A stretch of DNA of 64,000 bases from Streptomyces sp. NBC_00377 (GTDB taxonomy: Bacteria > Actinomycetota > Actinomycetes > Streptomycetales > Streptomycetaceae), in contig NZ_CP107958.1 of NCBI RefSeq assembly GCF_036075115.1, forward strand, positions 6,758,001 through 6,822,000, written 5' to 3'. The translations under genes were made by a program, and so were the position numbers. How positions within the stretch are numbered: the first letter of the stretch is position 1; the number at the start of each line of letters is the position of its first letter. Below, piece after piece: positions 24,863-35,964 of this stretch. The notes under the pieces were generated by a model, which saw only the letters and a list, made by a program, of their open reading frames with translations, made no database searches and was not told the DNA's origin.

Positions 24863-25587
24863 TAGGACAGCGCGAGAGCGTGAGCGGCGCGCACTTCGCC
24901 TTCACCGACCGGTGGGGCGGGGTGAGCGCCGCTCCGTATGAGGAGCTCAACCTCGGCGGAGCGGTCGGCGACGACCCCGAGGCCGTGCGCACCAACCGGG
25001 AGCTGGCCGCCAAGTCGCTGGGAGCCGATCCCGGCCGGGTGGTCTGGATGAACCAGGTGCACGGCAATGATGTCGCCGAGGTCGAAGGACCGTGGACCAC
25101 CCCGCTGACCCCGCCGGTCGACGCCCTGGTGACCGCTGCCCGTGGACTCGCCCTCGCCGTGCTGACGGCGGACTGCGTGCCGGTGCTGCTCGCCGACCCC
25201 GTCGCCGGGGTGGTCGCGGCCGCGCACGCCGGGCGGCCCGGCATGGTCAAGGGCATCGTGCCTGCCGCGGTCGACGCGATGCGGTCGCTCGGCGCGGACC
25301 CCTCCCGGATCGTCGCCCGCACCGGCCCCGCCGTGTGCGGGCGGTGCTACGAGGTGCCGGAGGCGATGCGCGCCGAGGTGGCCGCAGTCGAGCCGGCCGC
25401 GCACGCCGAGACGAGCTGGGGGACTCCCGCGGTCGACGTGACCGCCGGAGTGCACGCCCAGCTCGACCGGCTCGGAGTGCACGACCGGGAGCGGTCGCCC
25501 GTGTGCACACGGGAGTCGAAGGATCACTTCTCGTATCGCCGCGATCGCTCCACGGGGCGACTCGCGGGATATGTCTGGTTGGACTGA
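24859..25587 (+). CDS. ylmD: YlmD/YfiH-family (polyphenol oxidase/LACC1-type) protein
   Basis: A 242-residue multicopper-oxidase-like fold protein with the family's metal or nucleoside site: NQVHGNDV (His), LTADCVPVLLAD (Cys) and AAAHAGRPGMVKGIV (His). Members have been shown to have purine nucleoside phosphorylase or deaminase activity, or to clear UDP-MurNAc-L-Ser mis-incorporation (PgeF); which applies here is open, although location beside mur genes is compatible with the latter. The GTG at 24859 overlaps the ftsZ stop by 4 nt (GTGA), so it is coupled to ftsZ translation. ylmE follows after 6 nt. Confidence 0.9.
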   Translation: MIGQRESVSGAHFAFTDRWGGVSAAPYEELNLGGAVGDDPEAVRTNRELAAKSLGADPGRVVWMNQVHGNDVAEVEGPWTTPLTPPVDALVTAARGLALAVLTADCVPVLLADPVAGVVAAAHAGRPGMVKGIVPAAVDAMRSLGADPSRIVARTGPAVCGRCYEVPEAMRAEVAAVEPAAHAETSWGTPAVDVTAGVHAQLDRLGVHDRERSPVCTRESKDHFSYRRDRSTGRLAGYVWLD

Positions 25588-25593
25588 TGGGGC

Positions 25594-26313
25594 ATGACGG
25601 ACCGTAAGGACGAACTCGCCGCAAACCTGGCGAAAGTGGAGGAGCGCATCGCGGCCGCCTGCGCCGCAGCCGGCCGCGCGCGGGACGAGGTGACCCTGAT
25701 CGTGGTCACCAAGACCTACCCGGCGAGCGATGTGCGGATCCTGTCCGACCTCGGCGTGCGCCATGTCGCCGAGAACAAGGACCAGGACGCGGCGCCGAAG
25801 GCCGCCGAGTGTGCCGCGCTGCCCCTGCGCTGGCACTTCGTGGGCCAGTTGCAGACCAACAAGGTGCGCTCCGTGGTCGGTTACGCGGATGTGGTGCAGT
25901 CCGTCGACCGGGCCAGGCTGGTGACGGCCCTGTCGAAGGAGGCCGTGCGGGCCGGGCGCGAGGTGGGCTGCCTCCTCCAGGTCGCCCTGGACGCAGGGGC
26001 GAGCGAGCGGGGTGAGCGGGGCGGTGTCGCCCCGGGCGGTGTCGGGGAGTTGGCCACTCTGGTCGCCGGCTCACCGGGGCTGCGGCTTGACGGACTGATG
26101 ACCGTCGCACCCCTGACCGGTGAGTACGCCGGGCGCCAACGGGAGGCCTTCGGGCGGTTGATGGATTTGTCGACTGACCTGCGCCGAAGCCATCCTGCTG
26201 CGAACATGGTGTCGGCAGGGATGAGTGCGGACCTCGAGGAGGCCGTGGCGGCCGGAGCGACACATGTACGCGTCGGCACCGCGGTACTCGGAGTCCGCCC
26301 CAGGCTCGGGTAA
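25594..26313 (+). CDS. ylmE: YggS/YlmE-family PLP-binding protein
   Basis: A 239-residue alanine-racemase-fold protein. LIVVTKTYPASDVRILSDLGVRHVAENKDQDAAPKA (about residues 33-68) contains the PLP lysine in VTKTYP, LRWHFVGQLQTNKVRSVVGYADVVQSVDR is the next family motif, and the C-terminus has MSADLEEAVAAGATHVRVGTAVLG. The usual FGENYVQE motif reads VAENKDQD here, a variation typical of actinobacterial members. The family keeps PLP and amino-acid pools balanced rather than racemising. The 128-nt gap to sepF probably holds a promoter. Confidence 0.93.
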   Translation: MTDRKDELAANLAKVEERIAAACAAAGRARDEVTLIVVTKTYPASDVRILSDLGVRHVAENKDQDAAPKAAECAALPLRWHFVGQLQTNKVRSVVGYADVVQSVDRARLVTALSKEAVRAGREVGCLLQVALDAGASERGERGGVAPGGVGELATLVAGSPGLRLDGLMTVAPLTGEYAGRQREAFGRLMDLSTDLRRSHPAANMVSAGMSADLEEAVAAGATHVRVGTAVLGVRPRLG

Positions 26314-26441
26314 CGTCGCCAGGAAGTCGGACCACAGCAGAAAATATGGTCATTACCGCCGAAAGGCGGACACAAGGGCCACGTGGATCGCGGGACTTGG
26401 CAGTCGAAAGTCGATCCACCACAGAGCGGAGGACTCAGAGA

Positions 26442-27083
26442 ATGGCCGGCGCGATGCGCAAGATGGCGGTCTACCTCGGCCTCGTGGAGGACGATGGGTA
26501 CGACGGCCGGGGATTCGACCCCGACGACGACTTCGAACCCGAGCTCGACCCGGAACCCGAGCGGGATCACCGGCGGCACGAGCCGTCCCACCAGTCGCAC
26601 GGAGCACATCAGTCCCAAAGGGACGAAGAGGTGCGAATCGTGCAGCCTCCCGCCCAGCGCGAGCCGGTGGCGCGATCCGCTTCGCCAGGCGCGGAATCCG
26701 GGCGTCCGGCGCGCATCGCGCCCGTGGCATCCATCACACAAGAACGTCAGTCCCTGGAGAAGAACGCACCGGTGATCATGCCCAAGGTCGTGTCGGAACG
26801 AGAGCCGTACCGGATCACCACGCTTCACCCCCGGACCTACAACGAGGCCCGTACCATCGGGGAACACTTCCGTGAGGGCACCCCGGTGATCATGAATCTG
26901 ACGGAGATGGACGACACGGACGCGAAGCGACTTGTCGACTTTGCGGCCGGTTTGGTGTTTGGTCTTCACGGCAGCATCGAGCGGGTGACGCAGAAGGTGT
27001 TCCTGTTGTCGCCTGCTAACGTCGATGTCACGGCGGAGGACAAGGCCCGCATCGCAGAGGGCGGGTTCTTCAACCAGAGCTGA
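26442..27083 (+). CDS. sepF: SepF, Z-ring membrane anchor
   Basis: A 213-residue protein. The N-terminal amphipathic segment MAGAMRKMAVYLGLVEDD anchors to the membrane; residues about 19-110 form a disordered, strongly acidic then basic linker (DPDDDFEPELDPEPERD); the C-terminal SepF domain is YRITTLHPRTYNEARTIGEHFREGTPVIMNLTEMDDTDAKRLVDFAAGLVFGLHGSIERVTQKVFLLSPANVDV in character, ending GGFFNQS. It binds the FtsZ C-terminal peptide; actinomycetes lack FtsA and ZipA. The ATG at 26442 has GGAGGA about 8-10 nt upstream; an earlier in-frame ATG at 26346 adds 32 unconserved residues. Confidence 0.95.
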   Translation: MAGAMRKMAVYLGLVEDDGYDGRGFDPDDDFEPELDPEPERDHRRHEPSHQSHGAHQSQRDEEVRIVQPPAQREPVARSASPGAESGRPARIAPVASITQERQSLEKNAPVIMPKVVSEREPYRITTLHPRTYNEARTIGEHFREGTPVIMNLTEMDDTDAKRLVDFAAGLVFGLHGSIERVTQKVFLLSPANVDVTAEDKARIAEGGFFNQS

Positions 27084-27154
27084 GACGCAAGACCGGAAAA
27101 GCAGTACAGAGCAGTACAGAGCGGCACGGAACAGGGGAGAGGGAAGCACCGAAC

Positions 27155-27439
27155 ATGAGCGTGGTCCTGGATGTCGTCTACATCGCGCTGATGGTCTTCC
27201 TCATCGTGCTCATCTTCCGGTTGGTCATGGACTACGTGTTCCAGTTCGCCCGCTCATGGCAGCCCGGCAAGGCGATGGTGGTCGTTCTGGAGGCCACCTA
27301 CACTGTCACCGATCCACCGCTCAAGCTTCTGCGGCGGGTCATCCCGCCGTTGCGTCTCGGGGGCGTGGCGCTCGACCTGTCCTTCTTCGTACTGATGATC
27401 ATCGTCTACATCCTGATCTCGATCGTGAGCCGGCTGTGA
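27155..27439 (+). CDS. YggT/YlmG-family membrane protein
   Basis: A 94-residue protein with two membrane segments (about residues 5-25 and 72-92) joined by a cytoplasmic or periplasmic loop containing TYTVTDPPLKLLRRVIPPLRLGGVALDLS, the YggT family signature. Members sit between sepF and divIVA in most actinobacteria and are linked to envelope or nucleoid organisation, but their molecular role is not settled. ATG 27155 follows GGGGAGAGGG by about 10 nt. Confidence 0.92.
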   Translation: MSVVLDVVYIALMVFLIVLIFRLVMDYVFQFARSWQPGKAMVVVLEATYTVTDPPLKLLRRVIPPLRLGGVALDLSFFVLMIIVYILISIVSRL

Positions 27440-27491
27440 GCGATGTGAACTACCGTCTTGCCGATGCCGACGACTACGTTGAGGTGAAGAG

Positions 27492-28763
27492 ATGCCGTTG
27501 ACCCCCGAGGACGTGCGGAACAAGCAGTTCACGACCGTCCGCCTCCGAGAAGGCTATGACGAGGACGAGGTCGATGCCTTCCTCGATGAGGTCGAAGCCG
27601 AACTGACCCGCCTGCTTCGTGAGAACGAAGACCTGCGCGCCAAGCTGGCCGCCGCCACGCGCGCTGCTGCCCAGAACCAGCAGAACATGCGCAAACCGCC
27701 GGAACAGGACCAGCAGCAGGGTGGCATGCCCCAGCAGGGCGGCATGCAGCAGGGCGGTATGCAGCAGCAGGGCATGCCCCAGCAGGGGATGCCTCCGCAG
27801 GGTATGCCGCAGCAGGGCATGCGAGGCCCGGGTGGCCCGGTGCCCGCCGGCATATCGGGCCCGCCGCAGCAGCAGATGGGTGGCCCCATGGGTGGCCCGC
27901 CCCAGCTGCCGAGCGGTGCGCCGCAGCTGCCTGCCGGTCCCGGTGGCGGCCAGGGTGGTCCGCAGGGTCAGGGTCCGATGGGCCAGGGTCCTATGGGCCA
28001 GGGTCCGATGGGCCAGGGCCCCATGGGCCAGGGACCGATGGGTCAAGGCCCCATGGGCCAGGGACCGATGGGCCAGGGCCCCATGGGCCAGAACCCCATG
28101 CAGCAGCAGATGGGCGGTCCGATGGGCGGCCCCATGGGCGGTCCGATGGGCGGCCCCGGTCAGGGCCCCGGTGGCGACAGCGCCGCCCGTGTCCTCTCGC
28201 TGGCCCAGCAGACCGCCGACCAGGCGATCGCCGAGGCCCGTTCCGAGGCCAACAAGATCGTCGGTGAGGCCCGCAGCCGCGCCGAGGGTCTCGAGCGCGA
28301 CGCCCGTGCCAAGGCCGACGCCCTGGAGCGGGACGCGCAGGAGAAGCACCGCGTCGCGATGGGCTCCCTGGAGTCCGCCCGCGCCACGCTGGAGCGCAAG
28401 GTCGAGGACCTGCGTGGCTTCGAGCGCGAGTACCGGACGCGGCTGAAGTCGTACCTCGAGTCCCAGCTGCGCCAGCTGGAGACCCAGGCCGACGACTCCC
28501 TCGCCCCGCCGCGCACGCCGGCCACCGCCTCCCTGCCGCCGTCCCCGGCGCCTTCGATGGCTCCGGCCGGTGCCGGTGCCCCGTCCTACGGCAACCCCGG
28601 CATGGGGGCTCCCGGTCAGGCCGCTCCGTCCTACGGCGGTCAGCAGCAGATGTCCCCGGCGATGACCCAGCCGATGGCGCCGGTGCGGCCGCAGGGCCCG
28701 TCGCCGATGGGCCAGGCCCCCTCGCCGATGCGTGGCTTCCTCATCGACGAGGATGACAACTGA
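27492..28763 (+). CDS. divIVA: DivIVA (Wag31-type), polar growth determinant
   Basis: A 423-residue DivIVA. The N-terminal membrane-binding and first coiled-coil region (MPLTPEDVRNKQFTTVRLR then EGYDEDEVDAFLDEVEAEL) is followed by a long Gln/Gly/Met/Pro linker (about residues 75-225), a second long coiled coil (about 228-335, SAARVLSLAQQTADQAIAEA onward) and a Pro/Ser/Met-rich tail ending FLIDEDDN. It forms the polarisome that places new wall growth at hyphal tips. The linker contains eight tandem GPMGQ units. The ATG at 27492 has GAGGTGAAGAG upstream. A 20-bp hairpin follows the stop. Confidence 0.97.
   Translation: MPLTPEDVRNKQFTTVRLREGYDEDEVDAFLDEVEAELTRLLRENEDLRAKLAAATRAAAQNQQNMRKPPEQDQQQGGMPQQGGMQQGGMQQQGMPQQGMPPQGMPQQGMRGPGGPVPAGISGPPQQQMGGPMGGPPQLPSGAPQLPAGPGGGQGGPQGQGPMGQGPMGQGPMGQGPMGQGPMGQGPMGQGPMGQGPMGQNPMQQQMGGPMGGPMGGPMGGPGQGPGGDSAARVLSLAQQTADQAIAEARSEANKIVGEARSRAEGLERDARAKADALERDAQEKHRVAMGSLESARATLERKVEDLRGFEREYRTRLKSYLESQLRQLETQADDSLAPPRTPATASLPPSPAPSMAPAGAGAPSYGNPGMGAPGQAAPSYGGQQQMSPAMTQPMAPVRPQGPSPMGQAPSPMRGFLIDEDDN
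27970..28092 (+). repeat. 15-bp tandem repeat inside divIVA coding eight GPMGQ units
   Basis: Eight successive units keep ATGGGYCA fixed while other bases vary at third codon positions (CCG/CCT/CCC before ATG, GGC/GGT after). Both DNA and peptide repeat, so length variation by slippage is likely between strains. Shorter related repeats (PQQGM, MGGP) flank it. Confidence 0.9.
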
Positions 28764-28798
28764 CGGCCAGTAGTACGCCTTAGGCGTCGGCAGCGTTC

Positions 28799-28840
28799 AA
28801 AGGGCGGGACCCCGGATCACGATCCGGGGTCCCGCCCTTT
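28799..28840 (+). terminator. intrinsic terminator of the dcw/divIVA unit
   Basis: A perfect 20-bp inverted repeat (28799-28818 with 28821-28840) with a 2-nt centre, ending in a T-run (TTTTT from 28838). It lies 35 nt after the divIVA stop. Confidence 0.9.
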
Positions 28841-28964
28841 TTACGCGTGTTGACAGCGATCAGGGCGACGGACGCCTCCTACGCGCGTCTTCGAGGCCCT
28901 TTCCTCGGCGTGAGCCCGCTGTGGACCCGCCCGCCGGACCCGTGGGGACCGGCCGGACATGAGG

Positions 28965-29000
28965 GAGGGCCCGGCACCCCCTTCGGGGAACCGGGCCCTC
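28965..29000 (-). terminator. hairpin terminator of ileS
   Basis: GAGGGCCCGG (28965-28974) pairs with CCGGGCCCTC (28991-29000); the 16-nt loop can extend the stem with CCCC/GGGG. It lies 17 nt after the ileS stop on the leftward strand. Confidence 0.8.
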
Positions 29001-29016
29001 GTCACTGTGCCTCGCG

Positions 29017-32184
<3,168 letters not shown>

Positions 32185-32468
32185 ACTGCCTTCCGTCGGA
32201 GGGACGAGAGCCGTCTTGCCTGTGTACGCCGTCTGCGGCGCGCTCCCGCGGTACCACCCTCCTTGGCCCTCCGGTGCGCCCTGTGCGCCGGTGAGCCCCC
32301 TCATTGGGGTCGCGATGCCGGTTCTACTGGCCCCCGCCTGACGGCTGCGGCTTTCTTCCGGCGGCTCCGGGGTGATCTTCGCGTCGCGCTCGCCCCCGGG
32401 CTCCCACCGTCCCCGGGTCGCTCTGGGCTGCGTACGCCGCTACTCGTCCCCATCCATGCTTTTCGCTG
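32185..32468 (-). promoter_or_regulatory. T-box leader of ileS (full-length stem I, AUC specifier, translational type)
   Basis: Reading leftward, a TACACT at 32479-32474 could be the -10, with the transcript starting near 32468. Stem I base: GGGG (32451-32448) pairs with CCCC (32372-32369); inside is the specifier loop with AGTA (32444-32441) on the 5' side and GAAGATCA on the 3' side, where ATC at 32376-32374 is an isoleucine codon. The distal part has the AGAGCGA and GGTGGGAGCC loops expected for tRNA-elbow contact. A second AGTAGAACCGG fits stem II. The T-box bulge element GGGTGGTACCGCGG is at about 32259-32246. No T-run follows, and the GGAAGG ribosome site lies just beyond, so translational control is inferred. 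Confidence 0.85.
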
Positions 32469-32775
32469 CGCCCAGTGTACGGCTCCACGACGACGGCGGC
32501 CGACCGGTTATCGGGGGCGCAGGGAGCGCGGCGGGGGCCGGTCGCGGATGACCCGAATGGTGGCTGTATGGGAGGGTTCGCTCGTTCGGATCGCGGGATG
32601 CCCGGATCGGCGGATTACCCGGCGGGGAGCTGGGCACAACGGATGCAGGCTTTCCGCGTGGCGTGCGCGAGGCGGGCGAATCGGGCGGTGCGTCCCGTTG
32701 CCGCGGGCTCGGAGTCGATTTATCGTCCCAGCACGATTCGCGTGCAAGATCACAATATGTGAAGGGGCCGCGGCC

Positions 32776-33756
32776 ATGGTGGCGAAGAAGACCGCCGTAC
32801 AGCAGTCGGCGTCCGGCAGGTCCACGAGTGCCTCGGGCGGTGCGGCCAAGGACGTCCGGGCCGTGAGCACGGTGCGGTCCGCTGCCGCCGGGGTCACGAA
32901 GAAGGCGGCCGGCGAGGACGCGGCCGAGCAGGCGGCGGCCCGAAGACCTGGGGATGAGGCCGAGGAGACGGCCGGCCGGGTCGGGAAGGACGGACCGGCC
33001 GAAACCGCGTCCGCTGCGAAGAAGGGCGCCGCGAAGAAGAGCGCGGCGAAGAAGCCGGCCGCGGAGAAGCCGGCCGCGGAGAAGCCGGCCGCCAGGAAGG
33101 CGGCCGGTAAGAAGGCGGCCTCGGCGAGGACGGCGACCGCCAGGAAGGCGACCGGCAGGAAGCCGGGGGGCGAGAAGATCGTCGGCGCCGAAGGCGTGAC
33201 CGGGACGAGTGCGGGCAGTAAGAGCACGGCCAAGAAGGTGGGCGCGGCCTCGGCCGCGGAGCAGACGGGAGCCACGACTGTGGTTGCGAAGAAGACTCCG
33301 GGTACGGCCACAGCGGCGAAGACCGCCGTTCCGAAGGCACGCCTCGCCGCGGCGGAGCCGGGCGAGCTCGCGGTGCGCCCCGGCGAGGATCCGTGGACGC
33401 CGGAAGAGGCCGAGGAGGCCCGCGCCGAGCTCGAGTCCGAGCAGACGCGGCTGCGCGCGGAGCTGGCCTCGTCCGAGGCGGCCCTGACGGGACTGATGCG
33501 GGACTCCGGGGACGGCGCAGGCGACGACCAGGCGGACACCGGGACGAAGAACATCACCCGTGAGCACGAACTGGCGCTGGCAGCCAACGCGCGCGAGATG
33601 CTGATCCAGACCGAGCACGCCCTGGAGCGGCTGGATGCCGGGACGTACGGCCTGTGCGAGAACTGCGGCCAGGCCATCGGCAAGGCCCGGATGCAGGCCT
33701 TCCCGAGGGCCACGCTGTGCGTCGAGTGCAAGCAGAAGCAGGAGCGCCGGTACTGA
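32776..33756 (+). CDS. TraR/DksA-type zinc-finger protein with a histone-H1-like tail
   Basis: A 326-residue protein in two parts. Residues about 1-195 are a Lys/Ala-rich low-complexity tail (runs such as AAKKSAAKKPAAEKPAAEKP), like eukaryotic histone H1 and actinobacterial HupB/Lsr2-associated tails, likely DNA-binding and disordered. The C-terminal 130 residues hold a coiled coil (PEEAEEARAELESEQTRLRAELASSEAAL) and a C4 zinc finger CENCGQAIGKARMQAFPRATLCVEC of the TraR/DksA family. The DksA coiled-coil tip motif for polymerase contact is not evident. ATG 32776 follows GAAGGGG at about 8 nt. It is divergent from ileS; the 307 nt between 32469 and 32775 hold both promoters and no gene. lspA follows. 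Confidence 0.88.
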   Translation: MVAKKTAVQQSASGRSTSASGGAAKDVRAVSTVRSAAAGVTKKAAGEDAAEQAAARRPGDEAEETAGRVGKDGPAETASAAKKGAAKKSAAKKPAAEKPAAEKPAARKAAGKKAASARTATARKATGRKPGGEKIVGAEGVTGTSAGSKSTAKKVGAASAAEQTGATTVVAKKTPGTATAAKTAVPKARLAAAEPGELAVRPGEDPWTPEEAEEARAELESEQTRLRAELASSEAALTGLMRDSGDGAGDDQADTGTKNITREHELALAANAREMLIQTEHALERLDAGTYGLCENCGQAIGKARMQAFPRATLCVECKQKQERRY

Positions 33757-33823
33757 TCACCTGGCTGCCGGGGGGTGTGCCGTACCCTCGTCCTCAGTCA
33801 GGTACCTAGGTTGAGGGACTCAC

Positions 33824-34420
33824 GTGGCAGAGGCGGAGCGCGTCATCGGTACGCCGGACACCCCAGAGGCGGAATCCGAGCCGGAGCAGTCGTCCGGCCC
33901 GGGCGGCCAGGAGAGCACCGAGGCGCGGCCCAGGGGCAAGCGCCGGATCGCCGTGCTCTTCGCCGTCGCCACGTTCGCGTACGCACTCGACCTGGTCAGC
34001 AAGATGATCGTGGTCGCCAAGCTGGAGCATCACGCGCCGATCGAGATCATCGGCGACTGGCTGCGGTTCGAGGCCATTCGCAACGCGGGCGCGGCCTTCG
34101 GCTTCGGCGAGGCCTTCACGATCATCTTCACGGTGATCGCGACGGCCGTGATCGTGGTGATCGCCCGGCTCGCCCGCAAGCTCCACAGCCTGCCCTGGGC
34201 GATCGCCCTCGGGCTGCTGCTCGGCGGTGCGCTGGGCAACCTCACCGACCGGATCTTCCGCGCGCCGGGCGTCTTCGAGGGCGCGGTCGTGGACTTCATC
34301 GCGCCGAAGCACTTCGCGGTCTTCAACCTGGCCGACTCGGCGATCGTCTGCGGCGGCATCCTGATCGTGCTGCTCTCCTTCAAGGGGCTGGACCCGGACG
34401 GGACCGTCCACAAGGACTGA
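33824..34420 (+). CDS. lspA: signal peptidase II (lipoprotein)
   Basis: A 198-residue membrane aspartyl protease. A 40-residue acidic, disordered N-terminal extension precedes four membrane segments. Catalytic aspartates are D142 in GNLTDRIF and D171 in FNLADSAI; the family NAGAAFGF motif (usually NxGAAFG) is at about residues 87-94. It removes signal peptides from prolipoproteins after Lgt. GTG 33824 follows GAGGGA at 5 nt. rluD starts 62 nt downstream. Confidence 0.95.
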   Translation: MAEAERVIGTPDTPEAESEPEQSSGPGGQESTEARPRGKRRIAVLFAVATFAYALDLVSKMIVVAKLEHHAPIEIIGDWLRFEAIRNAGAAFGFGEAFTIIFTVIATAVIVVIARLARKLHSLPWAIALGLLLGGALGNLTDRIFRAPGVFEGAVVDFIAPKHFAVFNLADSAIVCGGILIVLLSFKGLDPDGTVHKD

Positions 34421-34482
34421 CCGCCCGGCGGTTGTCCACAGGCCCGTACGGCGGTACGGGAGTCGTCCGGCATACTCGACGG

Positions 34483-35427
34483 GTGAGCACGATTCCCGAG
34501 ATCCGTACCCTGCCCGTGCCGGACGGCCTGGAGGGCGAGCGCGTCGACGCCGCCATCTCCCGCATGTTCGGCTTCTCCCGTACGAAGGCCGCCGAGCTGG
34601 CCGCGGCGGGGAAGGTCACGGTCGACGGCTCGGTGGTCGGCAAATCCGAGCGGGTGATCGGCGGGGCCTGGATGGAGGTCGAGATGCCGCAGGCCCCGGC
34701 GCCCGTGCAGATCGTCGCCGAGCCGGTCGAGGGCATGGAGATCGTGCACGACGACGACGACGTGGTCGTGATCGTCAAGCCGGTCGGCGTGGCCGCGCAC
34801 CCGTCGCCCGGCTGGAGCGGGCCGACCGTCATCGGCGGGCTCGCCGCGGCCGGCTACCGCATCTCCACGTCGGGCGCCGCCGAGCGCCAGGGCATCGTGC
34901 ACCGCCTCGACGTCGGCACCTCGGGGCTGATGGTGGTCGCCAAGTCGGAGCGGGCGTACACGTCGCTGAAGCGCCAGTTCAAGGAGCGCACGGTCGACAA
35001 GCGTTACCACACGCTCGTCCAGGGCCACCCGGACCCCACCAGCGGCACGATCGACGCGCCCATCGGCCGGCACCCCCAGCACGACTACAAGTGGGCGGTC
35101 ACGGCCGAGGGCAAGCCGTCCGTCACGCACTACGACCTGATCGAGGCCTTCCGCGCGGCCTCCCTGCTGGACGTGAAGCTGGAGACGGGCCGTACGCACC
35201 AGATCCGTGTGCACATGGCCGCGCACCGCCACCCCTGCGTGGGAGACCTCACGTACGGCGCCGACCCGACGCTCGCCAAGCGCCTGCACCTCACCCGGCA
35301 GTGGCTGCACGCCGTACGGCTGGGCTTCGAGCACCCCGGGGACGGGCAGTGGGCGGAGTTCGCCAGCGACTATCCCGAGGACCTGAGCAAGGCGCTGGAG
35401 CGGGTCCGCGAGGAGACCTACGGATGA
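34483..35427 (+). CDS. RluD-type 23S rRNA pseudouridine synthase
   Basis: A 314-residue protein with an N-terminal S4 RNA-binding domain (ERVDAAISRMFGFSRTKAAELAAAGKVTVDG, about residues 18-48) and the RluA-family catalytic domain with the active Asp in HRLDVGTSGLMVVAK (about 140-154), the KRYHTLVQG and GRTHQIRVHMAA motifs. It isomerises uridines in 23S rRNA helix 69 or a related site. GTG 34483 is preceded by CATACT six nt upstream but no ribosome site, so the transcript may be leaderless. Its stop overlaps the next gene by 4 nt. The exact specificity (RluD versus another RluA-type) cannot be told from sequence. Confidence 0.92.
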   Translation: MSTIPEIRTLPVPDGLEGERVDAAISRMFGFSRTKAAELAAAGKVTVDGSVVGKSERVIGGAWMEVEMPQAPAPVQIVAEPVEGMEIVHDDDDVVVIVKPVGVAAHPSPGWSGPTVIGGLAAAGYRISTSGAAERQGIVHRLDVGTSGLMVVAKSERAYTSLKRQFKERTVDKRYHTLVQGHPDPTSGTIDAPIGRHPQHDYKWAVTAEGKPSVTHYDLIEAFRAASLLDVKLETGRTHQIRVHMAAHRHPCVGDLTYGADPTLAKRLHLTRQWLHAVRLGFEHPGDGQWAEFASDYPEDLSKALERVREETYG

Positions 35428-35900
35428 GCGGCCCGCGCGGGTACACGGTGCGGGTCGCCGAGGACCCGGCCGACCGCGAGGCGTGCTTCGCGGTGCGCAA
35501 GGAGGTCTTCGTCGGCGAGCAGGGCGTGCCCGAGGACCTGGAGTACGACGAGTTCGACGCTGTCGCCGTCCATGTGCTCGCGGTCCGGGACGACGACGGG
35601 CTGCCGCTCGGCGCCGGGCGGCTGCTGTACGGAGAGGCTGCCGCGAGCAGGACCGGCGGCGATCTGTCGGTGGGCTCGCTCGGGCGGCTCGCGGTGACGC
35701 GCGAGGCGCGCGGGCTGGGGCTCGGGGTCGCGTTGGTGCGGGCCGTCGAGGAGGCGGCACGCGCGCGTGGGCTCGCGGCCGTCGATCTGCACGCGCAGAC
35801 GCAGGCGCTGGGTTTCTACGAACGGCTGGGGTACACGGCCTACGGGCCGGAGGACCTGGAGGCGGGCATTCCGCACCGGTCCATGCGGCGTTCGCTGTAG
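35424..35900 (+). CDS. GNAT-family N-acetyltransferase
   Basis: A 158-residue GNAT protein. The N-terminal FAVRKEVFVGEQGVPEDLEYDEFD resembles the ElaA/GNAT group; the acetyl-CoA loop is SLGRLAVTREARGLGLGVALVRAVEEAAR (about residues 84-112, with the R/Q-x-x-G-x-G/A pattern as RGLGLG), then LHAQTQALGFYERLGYTAYG. Substrate unknown. It overlaps rluD by 4 nt (ATGA). The following 64 nt separate it from the antiporter gene. Confidence 0.88.
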   Translation: MSGPRGYTVRVAEDPADREACFAVRKEVFVGEQGVPEDLEYDEFDAVAVHVLAVRDDDGLPLGAGRLLYGEAAASRTGGDLSVGSLGRLAVTREARGLGLGVALVRAVEEAARARGLAAVDLHAQTQALGFYERLGYTAYGPEDLEAGIPHRSMRRSL

Positions 35901-35964
35901 CCGACGGTGAGCGTGCGACGCTGGGGGTCCGGATGTTCTTGATCGTCTAGACCCGGAGCTGACC

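Noticed and set aside
35091..35950. Extended GNAT frame starting at 35091 inside rluD
   Set aside because: The upstream part is a shadow of rluD; the real start is ATG 35424 overlapping the rluD stop.
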